A stretch of 64,000 nt of DNA from Martinezella lusitana (GTDB lineage: Bacteria > Pseudomonadota > Alphaproteobacteria > Rhizobiales > Rhizobiaceae): positions 154,309-218,308 of the forward strand of contig NZ_WUEY01000012.1 in NCBI RefSeq assembly GCF_010668395.1, read 5' to 3'. The notes beneath the pieces are model-generated. The model was not told the DNA's origin and searched no databases. It was given only the letters and a program-made list of their open reading frames with translations. Position 1 is the stretch's first letter, and every line of letters begins with the position of its first letter. The translations under genes were made by a program, and so were the position numbers. Positions 1 to 7,907 of this stretch are shown one piece after another.

Positions 1-718
1 GGACCGCATTCTTGACCGGATTGCGCGGGCTGCGCCATCGGGCGTGTGGTCGCGCGCGGATTTCCTGGATATCGCGACCCCGAACGCTGTCGAAAAGGCA
101 CTGCAGCGTTTGTCGAACAGAGGCGAGATCCGCCGCCCATATCGCGGACTCTATGACAAACCCGGAACCAGCAAGTTGACCGGCAAACTGGTGTTTCCAC
201 CACGGTCCTCTTTCATCGATGCCATAGCAAGGCGGGACAAGCTGCGCGTGTTGGTCGACGGGATGACGGCTGCCAATGATCTGTGTCTGACAACGGCTGT
301 GCCGGCACGGTCAACGATCTACGCCGATACGTATCCTCGAACCTTAGAAATCGAGGCGAACGCCGGCGATCTCCAAGCTTCCCGGCCGGTCTTCTATACG
401 TTGGACTTCAAGCGTATCTCGGCAAAGACGGCATTTTGGGCCGGACGGCCCGCCATGCGCGTGATCCAAGCCTTGGCCTGGTTTCGCGATGATCCATCCG
501 CTCTTGATGCTGCCGTGAATGGCACCGCGAGGTCCTTAGAGGGAAATCCCAATCGGGACGAAATCGAACGAGACCTGCGCGAGAACATCAATGCCGTTCC
601 GGCCTGGATGTACCCATATGTGGACGCGATAACCCGGCGACTTGCCCCCGGCGACGATACCGCCCGCGAGCACCCTGGTTCGCGAGGGAAAGGGCATAAT
701 GCTGCAGGGGTTCATTGA
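1..718 (+). CDS. AbiEi/DUF6088-like antitoxin, 5'-truncated by window edge
   Basis: The reading frame is open from base 2 (DRILDRIARAAPSGVW...) to the stop at 716-718, so the true start lies outside the window; the GTG at 44 is probably internal. The N-terminal part (SRADFLDIATPNAVEKAL, then RGEIRRPYRGLYDKP) resembles the winged-helix start of DUF6088/AbiEi proteins, the antitoxin and repressor half of type IV toxin-antitoxin pairs. A C-terminal VPAWMYPYVDAI stretch also fits the family. The usual partner, an AbiEii nucleotidyltransferase toxin, would follow directly, but only a short open stretch and then an oppositely oriented ABC gene are present. It is therefore either an orphan or lost its toxin. 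The family call is by motif memory only; function is not shown. Confidence 0.6.
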   Translation, partial: DRILDRIARAAPSGVWSRADFLDIATPNAVEKALQRLSNRGEIRRPYRGLYDKPGTSKLTGKLVFPPRSSFIDAIARRDKLRVLVDGMTAANDLCLTTAVPARSTIYADTYPRTLEIEANAGDLQASRPVFYTLDFKRISAKTAFWAGRPAMRVIQALAWFRDDPSALDAAVNGTARSLEGNPNRDEIERDLRENINAVPAWMYPYVDAITRRLAPGDDTAREHPGSRGKGHNAAGVH

Positions 719-763
719 GCCCTGATCCCGATTGCGTCTCACCCGGCATGTCTTCGCGCGTCA

Positions 764-1765
764 TCACAGGATCGCATTTCCGTTGCTGTCAAACCGATGC
801 GAATGGCTATCCGGGAAGCTTACAAACACGCGTTCGTCGGGCGCATAGGCATGCTCGCCGAACAATCTAGCTGTCACGTGTCCCAGCGTCTCGGATTCGA
901 GATAGACGATCGTATCGGCCCCCAGATGCTCGACATAGACAATCGTCGCGGGCCAGGCGCCGTCGTTACGTGACAGCGTCACATGCTCCGGCCGGATTCC
1001 CAGCGTTTTCAAGCCGTGCATGCCAATGCGGCCAGCTTCGATGAAGTTCATCTGCGGCGAGCCGATGAATCCCGCAACGAACAGGTTGGCGGGCCTGTTA
1101 TAGAGCTCCATGGGAGAGCCCACCTGCTCGATCTTGCCCGCGCTCAGGACAACGATCCTGTCGGCAAGCGTCATGGCCTCGACCTGATCGTGGGTGACAT
1201 AGATCATCGTCGCCTTGAGGCGGCGGTGCAACTTGGCGATCTCAAGCCTGGTCTGCACGCGCAGCGCGGCATCGAGATTGGAGAGCGGTTCATCGAACAG
1301 GAAGAGCTTGGGCTCGCGAACCACCGCCCGCCCAATGGCGACACGCTGGCGCTGACCGCCCGAGAGCTCAGCGGGGCGGCGGGCAAGATACGGCTCGAGC
1401 GAGAGCATCGACGAGGCGTGCGAAACGCGCTGGTCGATCTCGGCCTTCGGCGTACCCGCCTGCTTCAGGCCCAACCCCATATTGTCCCGCACGCTGAGAT
1501 GCGGATAGAGGGCATAGGACTGGAAGACCATGGCAATCCCGCGCTTGGCAGGCGGCGCATGGGAGACATCGGCATTGTCGATCAGGATCGAGCCTTGCGA
1601 GATGTCCTCCAGACCGGCAATCGCCCGCAGGAGGGTAGACTTGCCACATCCCGATGGACCAACGAAAACAACGAACTCTCCATCGTCGACCTTCAGGTCG
1701 ATACCCTTGAGGACCTCGTGTGTTCCATAGAACTTGCGCACGGATGCGAGGTGAAGATTTCCCAA
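764..1765 (-). CDS. Sugar ABC transporter ATP-binding protein (MalK/UgpC family)
   Basis: This 333-residue ATPase would energise the two permeases encoded upstream in the same operon. Walker A GPSGCGKST is at residues 36-44, the signature LSGGQRQR near 134-141, Walker B LFLFDEP near 154-160 and the H-loop VTHDQ near 190-194. The segment after about residue 235 is the OB/TOBE regulatory domain typical of MalK and UgpC. The start codon is TTG with an AGGGG ribosome site seven bases upstream. It is the last gene of a leftward operon that begins with an aminotransferase near 9269 and sits 18 bases after the Gfo/Idh gene. The family is certain; the imported sugar is not, and the amino-sugar idea rests on the neighbours. 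Confidence 0.93.
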   Translation of the reverse strand: MGNLHLASVRKFYGTHEVLKGIDLKVDDGEFVVFVGPSGCGKSTLLRAIAGLEDISQGSILIDNADVSHAPPAKRGIAMVFQSYALYPHLSVRDNMGLGLKQAGTPKAEIDQRVSHASSMLSLEPYLARRPAELSGGQRQRVAIGRAVVREPKLFLFDEPLSNLDAALRVQTRLEIAKLHRRLKATMIYVTHDQVEAMTLADRIVVLSAGKIEQVGSPMELYNRPANLFVAGFIGSPQMNFIEAGRIGMHGLKTLGIRPEHVTLSRNDGAWPATIVYVEHLGADTIVYLESETLGHVTARLFGEHAYAPDERVFVSFPDSHSHRFDSNGNAIL

Positions 1766-1783
1766 CTTTATTCCCCTGACAAT

Positions 1784-2848
1784 TCAGAAATTGATGACGG
1801 CACCCGTGCGAACGCTTTCGTCCGCCGCAAGACATATTCGCAGCGACTGGTAGGCATCCTGCATGTGGCGCGTAAGATCGATATCGTCGCGGATTGCCCT
1901 TCGGACGAACTCCGCTTGGCGATTGCACAGTTCCTGAGGGTCCGAAACGTTCCGCATCTCGATCAGTTCGTCCGGCTCCGCGAATGTTCCTCCGGAGGCC
2001 AGCGACGCCCGATGCAGCCGGATGGACGCGGCGCGCATCGCTGTCTCCACATCGCCCGTCTTGCCATCCGCATTGGCAACGATCGAGACGCTGCCCTTCG
2101 GCGACATCACATCCTTCACGAAGAACGCCATCTCCGAGATCATCGGCCCCCATCCAGACTCGTACCAGCCGAGCGAGCCGTCGGCGAAGCCAACCTGGAA
2201 ATGGCCGTAGTTGTACATGCCGGGTGCGATATCATCAGACATCCGCAGTCCCATTCCGCGGACCCAGCATGGAGCGGCATCGGTGATCTGACACATGACA
2301 TCGACATAGTGGACACCGCAATCGACGATCGGAGAGGTGGACTTGAGCAGCGCCTTGTGCTCGTCCCATCCCCTGCCGGAGGACTGCTGGTTGAGGTTCA
2401 TGCGGAAGACAAACGGCCCGCCGAGCGTCCTCGCCTCGACGACGAGGCGCTGCCAGGACGGATGGTGCCTGAGAATGTAGCCGACGATCAGCTTCCGGCC
2501 GTTGGCCCGGGCACAGGAAATCACTCTTTCGGCGTCTTCGGCGGTGGTCGCCAATGGCTTCTCGACGAAGACATGACAGCCTGCTTCCATGGCCATGACC
2601 GCAAACTCGGCGTGGCTGTCGGCGTAGGTGTTGATCGAGCAGAGTTCCGGTCTCAGTTCCCCTAAGGCATCCTTGAAGGAAGGAATGAGCCGATGGCCGC
2701 TAAGCGCCTCGGGAAGCTCGACATTCGAACGGTTCACGAGTCCTGCCACGTCGAATCCGGAGTTCGCAGCGTAGGCCAGAGCGTGGCTGCGCCCCATCTT
2801 GCCAAGTCCGGCAACGAGAACACGGATGGGTTCGCCGGGCGAGCTCAT
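1784..2848 (-). CDS. Gfo/Idh/MocA family oxidoreductase
   Basis: A cytoplasmic NAD(P)-dependent sugar or inositol dehydrogenase of about 354 residues. The Rossmann fingerprint GLGKMGRSH is at residues 14-22 and the family EKPLA motif with its catalytic lysine is near 96-100; DCGVHYVDV further on fits the GG.HxxD region that binds substrate in this family. The ATG at 2846-2848 overlaps the stop of the upstream permease gene (ATGA), which fixes the start and implies translational coupling; the longer open frame upstream lies inside that permease and is spurious. Its place among permease and ATPase genes suggests it oxidises the imported carbohydrate or a derivative. The exact substrate cannot be read from the sequence. 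Confidence 0.9.
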   Translation of the reverse strand: MSSPGEPIRVLVAGLGKMGRSHALAYAANSGFDVAGLVNRSNVELPEALSGHRLIPSFKDALGELRPELCSINTYADSHAEFAVMAMEAGCHVFVEKPLATTAEDAERVISCARANGRKLIVGYILRHHPSWQRLVVEARTLGGPFVFRMNLNQQSSGRGWDEHKALLKSTSPIVDCGVHYVDVMCQITDAAPCWVRGMGLRMSDDIAPGMYNYGHFQVGFADGSLGWYESGWGPMISEMAFFVKDVMSPKGSVSIVANADGKTGDVETAMRAASIRLHRASLASGGTFAEPDELIEMRNVSDPQELCNRQAEFVRRAIRDDIDLTRHMQDAYQSLRICLAADESVRTGAVINF

Positions 2849-3684
2849 TTGACCGCTCCCGCTGTGATGCCGCGGATCAACTGACGCGAGAAGATGACGT
2901 AGAGGGTGACAATCGGCAGGATCGCCAGCGACAGTGCCGCGAGCACCGCATTCCAGTTGGTGACGAACTGACCGATGAAGATCTGCGAACCGAGCGTCAC
3001 GGTCTTCGTGGCTTCCGAAGGCGCCAGGATCAGTGGGAACCACAGGTCGTTCCAGATCGGGATCATCGTGAAGACGGCGACCGTTGCCATCGCAGGCCGC
3101 ACCAGCGGCAGCACCAGGCGGAAGAAGATCGCATATTCCGAGAGACCATCGATGCGCCCGGCATTCTTCAGGTCGTCGGAGACCGTCCGCATGAATTCCG
3201 ACAGAATGAAGATGGCGAGCGGGATGCCCTGCGCCGTGTAGACCAGGATCAGTGCCGTCTTGGTGTTGACGAGGCCGGTGGCGACCATGCCCTGCAGGAT
3301 CGCAACAGTGCCGAGGCGGATCGGGATCATGATGCCGATCGCCATGTAGAGGCCGATAAGCCAGTTTCCGCGGAAGCGGTATTCTGACAGCGCAAAGGCC
3401 GCCATGGCACCGAACAGCAGGACGAAGAAGATCGATGCGACCGTCACCACGCCACTATTGTAGAAATACAGGCCAAAATTGCCCTGAGCCAAAACGGTGT
3501 CATATCCGATGAGGCTGAAACTGCTTGGGTTCGGCGGGGCCATCGGCGACTGGAAGATCGACGCTCGGTCCTTGAAGGAGTTGATGACGGTGAGGAACAC
3601 CGGAAAAAGCGCGATGATCGTATAGGAGATCAAGGCAAGGTGGACGAAGCCGGTGCGGAAATGTGACGTTCGAGCTTTCGACAT
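2845..3684 (-). CDS. Carbohydrate ABC transporter permease (MalG type)
   Basis: A 279-residue inner-membrane permease with about six hydrophobic segments, the first at roughly residues 12-32. The coupling EAA-like loop NAGRIDGLSEYAIFFRLVLP lies about two-thirds along the protein and would contact the ATPase. It forms the second half of the permease pair with the gene ending at 3695, ten bases upstream. Its ribosome site (GAGGGG) overlaps the stop region of that gene. The 3' end overlaps the dehydrogenase start by four bases. This is the standard CUT1 arrangement, in which the MalG-type subunit follows the MalF-type subunit. Confidence 0.92.
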   Translation of the reverse strand: MSKARTSHFRTGFVHLALISYTIIALFPVFLTVINSFKDRASIFQSPMAPPNPSSFSLIGYDTVLAQGNFGLYFYNSGVVTVASIFFVLLFGAMAAFALSEYRFRGNWLIGLYMAIGIMIPIRLGTVAILQGMVATGLVNTKTALILVYTAQGIPLAIFILSEFMRTVSDDLKNAGRIDGLSEYAIFFRLVLPLVRPAMATVAVFTMIPIWNDLWFPLILAPSEATKTVTLGSQIFIGQFVTNWNAVLAALSLAILPIVTLYVIFSRQLIRGITAGAVK

Positions 3685-3694
3685 GCGCCGCCCC

Positions 3695-4639
3695 TCAGAA
3701 CTGGTAGCGGCGAAGACGCCGTTGGATGGTGAACAGATAGAGGGAAACCCCGGCGAGAATGATCAAGAACATCACCGTCGCCACTGTCGCGCCCATGGAC
3801 CGGTCGCCGAGCTGCAGCTGATATCCAAAGAACGTCCGGTAAAGGAATGTCCCCAGGATGTCCGTCGATCTGTCAGGGCCTGCAAGAGCACCTTGCGCCG
3901 TGTAGATCAGGTCGAAGGCGTTGAAGTTTCCGACGAAGGTCAGGACCGAGATGATGCCGATCGCCGGCAGCACCAATGGAAGCTTGATCTTCCAGAACTG
4001 GCTCCATCCGGTGATGCCGTCGCACTCGGCCGCCTCAATCACCTCGTCCGGGATGCTTAGGAGTGCCGCGTAGATCAGCATCATCGGCACGCCGATCCAT
4101 TGCCAAACCGAGATCAGGGAGAGTGCCACCAACGCGGAATCCGTGCGGCCGAGCCAGGGAGCGAAGATCCACTTCAGCTCGACGAGGTCCAGCAGGTATG
4201 GCGCAACACCCCACATCGGCGACAGGATCAGCTTCCAGATGAAGCCGACAATGACGAAAGAAAGGAGAGCCGGAAGGAAGATCGCCGTCCGGTAGAGGGC
4301 TGCGAAGCGCAGCCTTCTTGTCGAAAGAAGTGCAGCAAGCGCGATTCCGATCGGGTTCTGAACGCACATATGTATGGCGAAGAAGACGAGGTTGTTGCGG
4401 AAGGCGTTCCACAGATCGTGCGACCAGCGGGCGTCACCGAAGAGAACCCTGTAATTCGCCAGGCCGACAAAGGTGAGCGCGCCGTCGACATCGTTATAGA
4501 AGGACTGCCGCAGCGTCTCGGCGAGCGGAAGGATCATAACGGCCGAGTAGACGAGAAACGCCGGAAGCAGAAAGACACCGATATGCCATCGGGTTGCCTT
4601 CCTCACGTCGATGACTGTGCCATCGATTTTTTCATTCAT
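3695..4639 (-). CDS. Carbohydrate ABC transporter permease (MalF/UgpA type)
   Basis: A 314-residue inner-membrane permease. The ATG at 4637-4639 was chosen because it has a good ribosome site (GAGGGAAA) and begins a charged segment followed by a first hydrophobic helix (WHIGVFLLPAFLVYSAVMIL); the open frame extends about 106 codons upstream but that part is low-complexity and unlike a permease. The EAA loop EAAECDGITGWSQFWKIKLP is present near residue 215. It follows the binding-protein gene after a gap of 214 bases that contains inverted repeats, an arrangement often used to make more binding protein than permease. Confidence 0.92.
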   Translation of the reverse strand: MNEKIDGTVIDVRKATRWHIGVFLLPAFLVYSAVMILPLAETLRQSFYNDVDGALTFVGLANYRVLFGDARWSHDLWNAFRNNLVFFAIHMCVQNPIGIALAALLSTRRLRFAALYRTAIFLPALLSFVIVGFIWKLILSPMWGVAPYLLDLVELKWIFAPWLGRTDSALVALSLISVWQWIGVPMMLIYAALLSIPDEVIEAAECDGITGWSQFWKIKLPLVLPAIGIISVLTFVGNFNAFDLIYTAQGALAGPDRSTDILGTFLYRTFFGYQLQLGDRSMGATVATVMFLIILAGVSLYLFTIQRRLRRYQF

Positions 4640-4853
4640 CGCAGTTTCCCTCTGGATTTCATGCACGTCGCCGGAACCTGGAGATGCCGCAAGTCCGGGC
4701 GCATTCCTTGGAGTAAGAAACCGTCCTCTTCCCTGACCAGGCCGAGCATACATCGCTGAATCCTTCGCACAGGACATCGGCGGCGCCCTGTCGCTAACGA
4801 CATTCACGTTAGTCGGAAGAGGCCGCCGGCGGGTCCGCGACCTCCCGTTCGGC
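4640..4853 (-). promoter_or_regulatory. Hairpin-bearing gap between binding-protein and permease genes
   Basis: This gap inside the operon contains CTAACG and CGTTAG arms around 4794-4812, inside a larger possible pairing of CGGCGGC near 4779 with GGCCGCCGG near 4820. By analogy with the malE-malF gap such structures can stabilise the upstream message or attenuate read-through, raising binding protein over permease. The fold was judged by eye. Confidence 0.45.
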
Positions 4854-6113
4854 TTACTTGGCAGCGCCGGGCTTGTACCAGCTGTCGAGGCCCTTCTGGA
4901 GCTTCTCGCCGGCGACGGCAGGCGTATCGGTGCCGTTGATGACGTTGGCCGATTCAACCCAGGTCTCGTTTTCGAGGTTCGGGGTGCCGCGCGACAGAAT
5001 CTGATAGGTCGAGCGGACGGTCGACTTGTACGGGCCGCGCCAGGAAACGAATTCCTGAGCCAGCGGATCGCTCATCTTCACCGGGTTGGAGTTCAGGCTG
5101 AAGAAGCCCGGCAGCGCGTTCGCGTAGATCTCGGCGAATTCAGGCGACGCAACCCATTCAAGGAACGTCTTCGCCTCTGCCGCATGGGCCGACTTGATGT
5201 TGAGGCCAACGCCGATATCTGGATGATCCGAGATGTAGCCCTGGTCGCCCGCCTTCGGAACCGGTGGCGGGAAGGCGCCCATCTTGAACTGTGCCTGGCT
5301 GTTGAACAGCGCGATTTCCCACGAACCGGCAGGATAGATCGCTGCACGGCCGAGCGTGAAGAGATTCTGGCTGTCCGAGTAGGTCTGGGCTTCGAAACCG
5401 TCGCCGAGGTAAGGCTTCCACTTGGCAAGCTCTTCGTAAGGCTTGACCCAGTCGGCATCCGTCAGCTTCTGCTTGCCGGAGATCAGAGCGGCGCGGCCGT
5501 CTTCACCCTTCCAGTAATTCGGGCCGATGTTCTGGTAGCCCATGGTTGCGGCTTCCCACATTTCCTTCGTGCCCATTGCCATCGGCATGTAGGTGCCGTC
5601 AGCTTTGATCTTGTCCAGGGCGGCAAAGAACTCGTCTTCCGTTTTCGGGATAGAGATGCCGAGCTTGTCGAAGGCATCTTTGTTGTAGATGAAGCCGTGG
5701 ATAACGGAGGCCATCGGCACACAGAAAGTCTGCTTGCCGTCGTCGGTCGACCAGGCAGCCTTGGCAACCGGCGTGAAGTTTTCCATGCCCTTGAGTTCGG
5801 TGAGATCGGCAAGCTGCTTCTTCTTGAAGAGCTCGAGCGACGCGTCGAACGGACGGCAAGTGATGATGTCGCCTGCGGAACCGGCATCGAGCTTGGCGTT
5901 CAGCGAAGCGTTGTATTCCGTCTGGGCGGTCGGTGCGAACACCACCTTGATGCCCGGATGCTTGGCTTCGAAAGCCGGGATGATCTTCTGCTGCCAAACC
6001 TGGATGTCATCCTGGCGCCAGCTTTCGATCGTCACCGTTGCGTCTGCCGCCTGCACATTCGCAGCGAAGCCTCCAAGTGCCGTCGCAGCCAGCAAAATAG
6101 CCGTGTATTTCAT
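4854..6113 (-). CDS. Extracellular sugar-binding protein (ABC family 1)
   Basis: A 419-residue periplasmic solute-binding protein for the permease/ATPase set in this operon. The ATG at 6111-6113 follows a strong GAGGGAG ribosome site and starts a Sec signal peptide (MKYTAILLAATALGGFAANV) with a likely cleavage after VQA-AD. The mature part begins VTIESWRQDD and continues in the style of family-1 sugar-binding proteins such as MalE, UgpB or ThuE: IIPAFEAKHPGIKV near the start, NKDAFDKLGI in the middle and a late AAIYPAGSWEIALF. The open frame extends 28 codons further but lacks a signal peptide there. Substrate unknown. Confidence 0.92.
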   Translation of the reverse strand: MKYTAILLAATALGGFAANVQAADATVTIESWRQDDIQVWQQKIIPAFEAKHPGIKVVFAPTAQTEYNASLNAKLDAGSAGDIITCRPFDASLELFKKKQLADLTELKGMENFTPVAKAAWSTDDGKQTFCVPMASVIHGFIYNKDAFDKLGISIPKTEDEFFAALDKIKADGTYMPMAMGTKEMWEAATMGYQNIGPNYWKGEDGRAALISGKQKLTDADWVKPYEELAKWKPYLGDGFEAQTYSDSQNLFTLGRAAIYPAGSWEIALFNSQAQFKMGAFPPPVPKAGDQGYISDHPDIGVGLNIKSAHAAEAKTFLEWVASPEFAEIYANALPGFFSLNSNPVKMSDPLAQEFVSWRGPYKSTVRSTYQILSRGTPNLENETWVESANVINGTDTPAVAGEKLQKGLDSWYKPGAAK

Positions 6114-6209
6114 ATGCCTTGCTCCCTCTGTTCTAGCGTCATCCTGACGCCGCGTTGATTCCTGCACGCTCTTCCCTGACGACCCGCTAGGGCGCAAAAG
6201 TTCCCCTAC

Positions 6210-6310
6210 CCGGACAGGCAGCCTGTCCGGATTTGCTTCACGTCAGAGATGTCACTCTTCATTTCGCCGGAACACGTCTCCGGCGAACCTTGGCAGGACG
6301 ACTGTCCTGC
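6210..6310 (-). promoter_or_regulatory. Cluster of three stem-loops upstream of the binding-protein gene
   Basis: Three inverted repeats follow one another: arms 6210-6219 and 6221-6230 (CCGGACAGGC, one-base loop), 6263-6271 and 6279-6287 (TTCGCCGGA, seven-base loop), and 6293-6299 with 6304-6310 (GCAGGAC, four-base loop). They lie between the cupin-like gene and the binding-protein gene. They may end or process the upstream message, or protect the 5' end of the abundant binding-protein message. No clear T-run follows any of them. Confidence 0.5.
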
Positions 6311-7009
6311 TTACCTTTTTGGATGCAGCTCGATGGCCATCCAAATACAGCCTTCATCCGTCCAACCGCGGTGCCAGGGGTAGCGGAACGCATGTACGCC
6401 CTCGACCTGAAGGATCGGGTCGTGCGTATCGCCGGGCGCCGTGGACAATTCGCGGTAGAGATCGGCGCCAGCCTGATCGCGAAAGATCTGGATCCGGCCG
6501 TTGCCGGAGATTTGCGTGTGGATTTCAAGGAAATCGTGGGTGTTATGAATGCCGGCATCCGTCTTCGGTGGCGCCCACCAAAGATTGAGCCGGATCTCGA
6601 AATCGGAACTCTCCTCTCGCGGTTGGGGAGCATTCGCGAAATGCCAGGGATTGACCCGAACCGAACCCGCGACATCCTTCGGAGAGATGTAAAGCGGCGT
6701 ATGGCGCGGAAATTCCGCCATCCGATCGCCGAACCAGTCCCAACCGTCGAAGACCACGCCGCCGAGATTGGTGGCCGTGGGAACATCGACAACGGAAACC
6801 CGCTCGGCGCTGGCGATCAGGCCGCCCCGAAGGATCGTCGACTTCCAGGGCGGGATGATGCCCGGAACGTCACCGCCGACAACCATCTTTACGTTGGACA
6901 GGTTGGTGACAACGCCGTGCACCGCCACATCGCGGGCATTTTCAATCAGCTCCGCACGGACGAATTTGCCGTCGAACGCGAGCGCACGGCGCTTGTTGAA
7001 ATCGCTCAT
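6311..7009 (-). CDS. Cupin-like protein of unknown function
   Basis: A 232-residue cytoplasmic protein without signal peptide or membrane segment. The stretch IHNTHDFLEIHTQISGNGRI, at about residues 153-172, resembles cupin motif 1 (H-x-H, a Glu a few residues on, then Gly), and a later HAFRYPWHRGW could supply a further metal ligand; the N-terminal half looks like a second beta-rich half. Its ATG overlaps the stop of the PIG-L gene (ATGA), so the two are coupled. Context suggests an isomerase or a binding role for the imported sugar derivative. I do not recognise a named family, and the cupin call is an inference. Confidence 0.6.
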   Translation of the reverse strand: MSDFNKRRALAFDGKFVRAELIENARDVAVHGVVTNLSNVKMVVGGDVPGIIPPWKSTILRGGLIASAERVSVVDVPTATNLGGVVFDGWDWFGDRMAEFPRHTPLYISPKDVAGSVRVNPWHFANAPQPREESSDFEIRLNLWWAPPKTDAGIHNTHDFLEIHTQISGNGRIQIFRDQAGADLYRELSTAPGDTHDPILQVEGVHAFRYPWHRGWTDEGCIWMAIELHPKR

Positions 7010-7833
7010 CGCTTCTCCTCCTCATTCCTTCGAACCTTCCAGAAACGCTCCCGGTAGGCTCCGTCCTCGCTGGAACTCATGTAGCGGCGCAGCTCCGCTT
7101 CGGGATCACGTCCAGGAAAGATCTCCGCAATCTGTGACGCGTATTTTAGGATGGCCGTAAACTTGGCCGCAAAGTCGACCGCGACATCGACGTGATCGCC
7201 GATCTCCCATCCGCTCCGCTCGCGTGCAGCAGGCACGTTGTCCGGGAATTTCGGAGGAAAGAACCCCGCGGAATATGGAATATCCTCATAGAGATACACA
7301 TCCGCGGCCCATTGGCCGGCGTCCTGCCTGAACGCCTCGGTCGTGACGACATGGTCGACGTGCCGCCCAACCGCCATCGGGCACAAGACGATGCTCGGGG
7401 GGATCGCCTCCAGCCATGACGCGAGAAGAAACTTTAACTCCTTCCATGCCGGATCATCTGCGACTGGCGGAGAGAAGACGGCCTCGCGGGTCGGATACAG
7501 AAACTCTCCGTCCGGGCCTGTGCGGTAGATGGAGTCCAGCAATCTGCCCTGGACAATTTCCGCGCCCAGTAGCGCAAGCGATGCGGCGTCCTCGTCGCGG
7601 CGAACCTGATAAGGATTCGCTCCCAGACCCCACCATTCGTGCAATTCCTTCACCAGCGGTGACGGTTCGCCTTCGACATGCGTGTCCGCAGTGAAAATGT
7701 TACCGACCACGACCGGGCACTGCTGCCTCACCGCGCGCTCGATCAAACCTCCCGCGCTTAGCACTGCATCATCAAGATGAGGTGACAGGATCAGGATCCG
7801 GTCGTCTTTCGTGAGATTGCCCAGCGTTGTCAC
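7006..7833 (-). CDS. PIG-L family deacetylase
   Basis: A 275-residue protein of the LmbE/PIG-L family, which contains zinc-dependent N-deacetylases acting on GlcNAc-type substrates. The metal motif PHLDD is at residues 17-21 (ILSPHLDDAVLSAGGLIERA) and the second histidine motif GRHVDHVVT, near residues 150-160, supplies the further ligand. The start is GTG with an AAGGA site. It is coupled by a four-base overlap to the cupin-like gene and lies 74 bases after the aminotransferase gene. With a sugar importer and an aminotransferase next to it, the simplest reading is removal of an acyl group from an N-acylated sugar. The family is sure; the substrate is inferred. Confidence 0.87.
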   Translation of the reverse strand: MTTLGNLTKDDRILILSPHLDDAVLSAGGLIERAVRQQCPVVVGNIFTADTHVEGEPSPLVKELHEWWGLGANPYQVRRDEDAASLALLGAEIVQGRLLDSIYRTGPDGEFLYPTREAVFSPPVADDPAWKELKFLLASWLEAIPPSIVLCPMAVGRHVDHVVTTEAFRQDAGQWAADVYLYEDIPYSAGFFPPKFPDNVPAARERSGWEIGDHVDVAVDFAAKFTAILKYASQIAEIFPGRDPEAELRRYMSSSEDGAYRERFWKVRRNEEEKR

Positions 7834-7907
7834 TTCGATTCCTTACCCTTCCATACCCGCAGTCCGGCCAGTCGCAGGTCCTGCCTGCGACCGGAACTCA
7901 TCTGCAC

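Noticed and set aside
983..2665. A 560-codon open frame on the plus strand
   Set aside because: It is the antisense of the ABC ATPase and Gfo/Idh genes, both of which have full family motifs on the minus strand; high GC produces long shadow frames.
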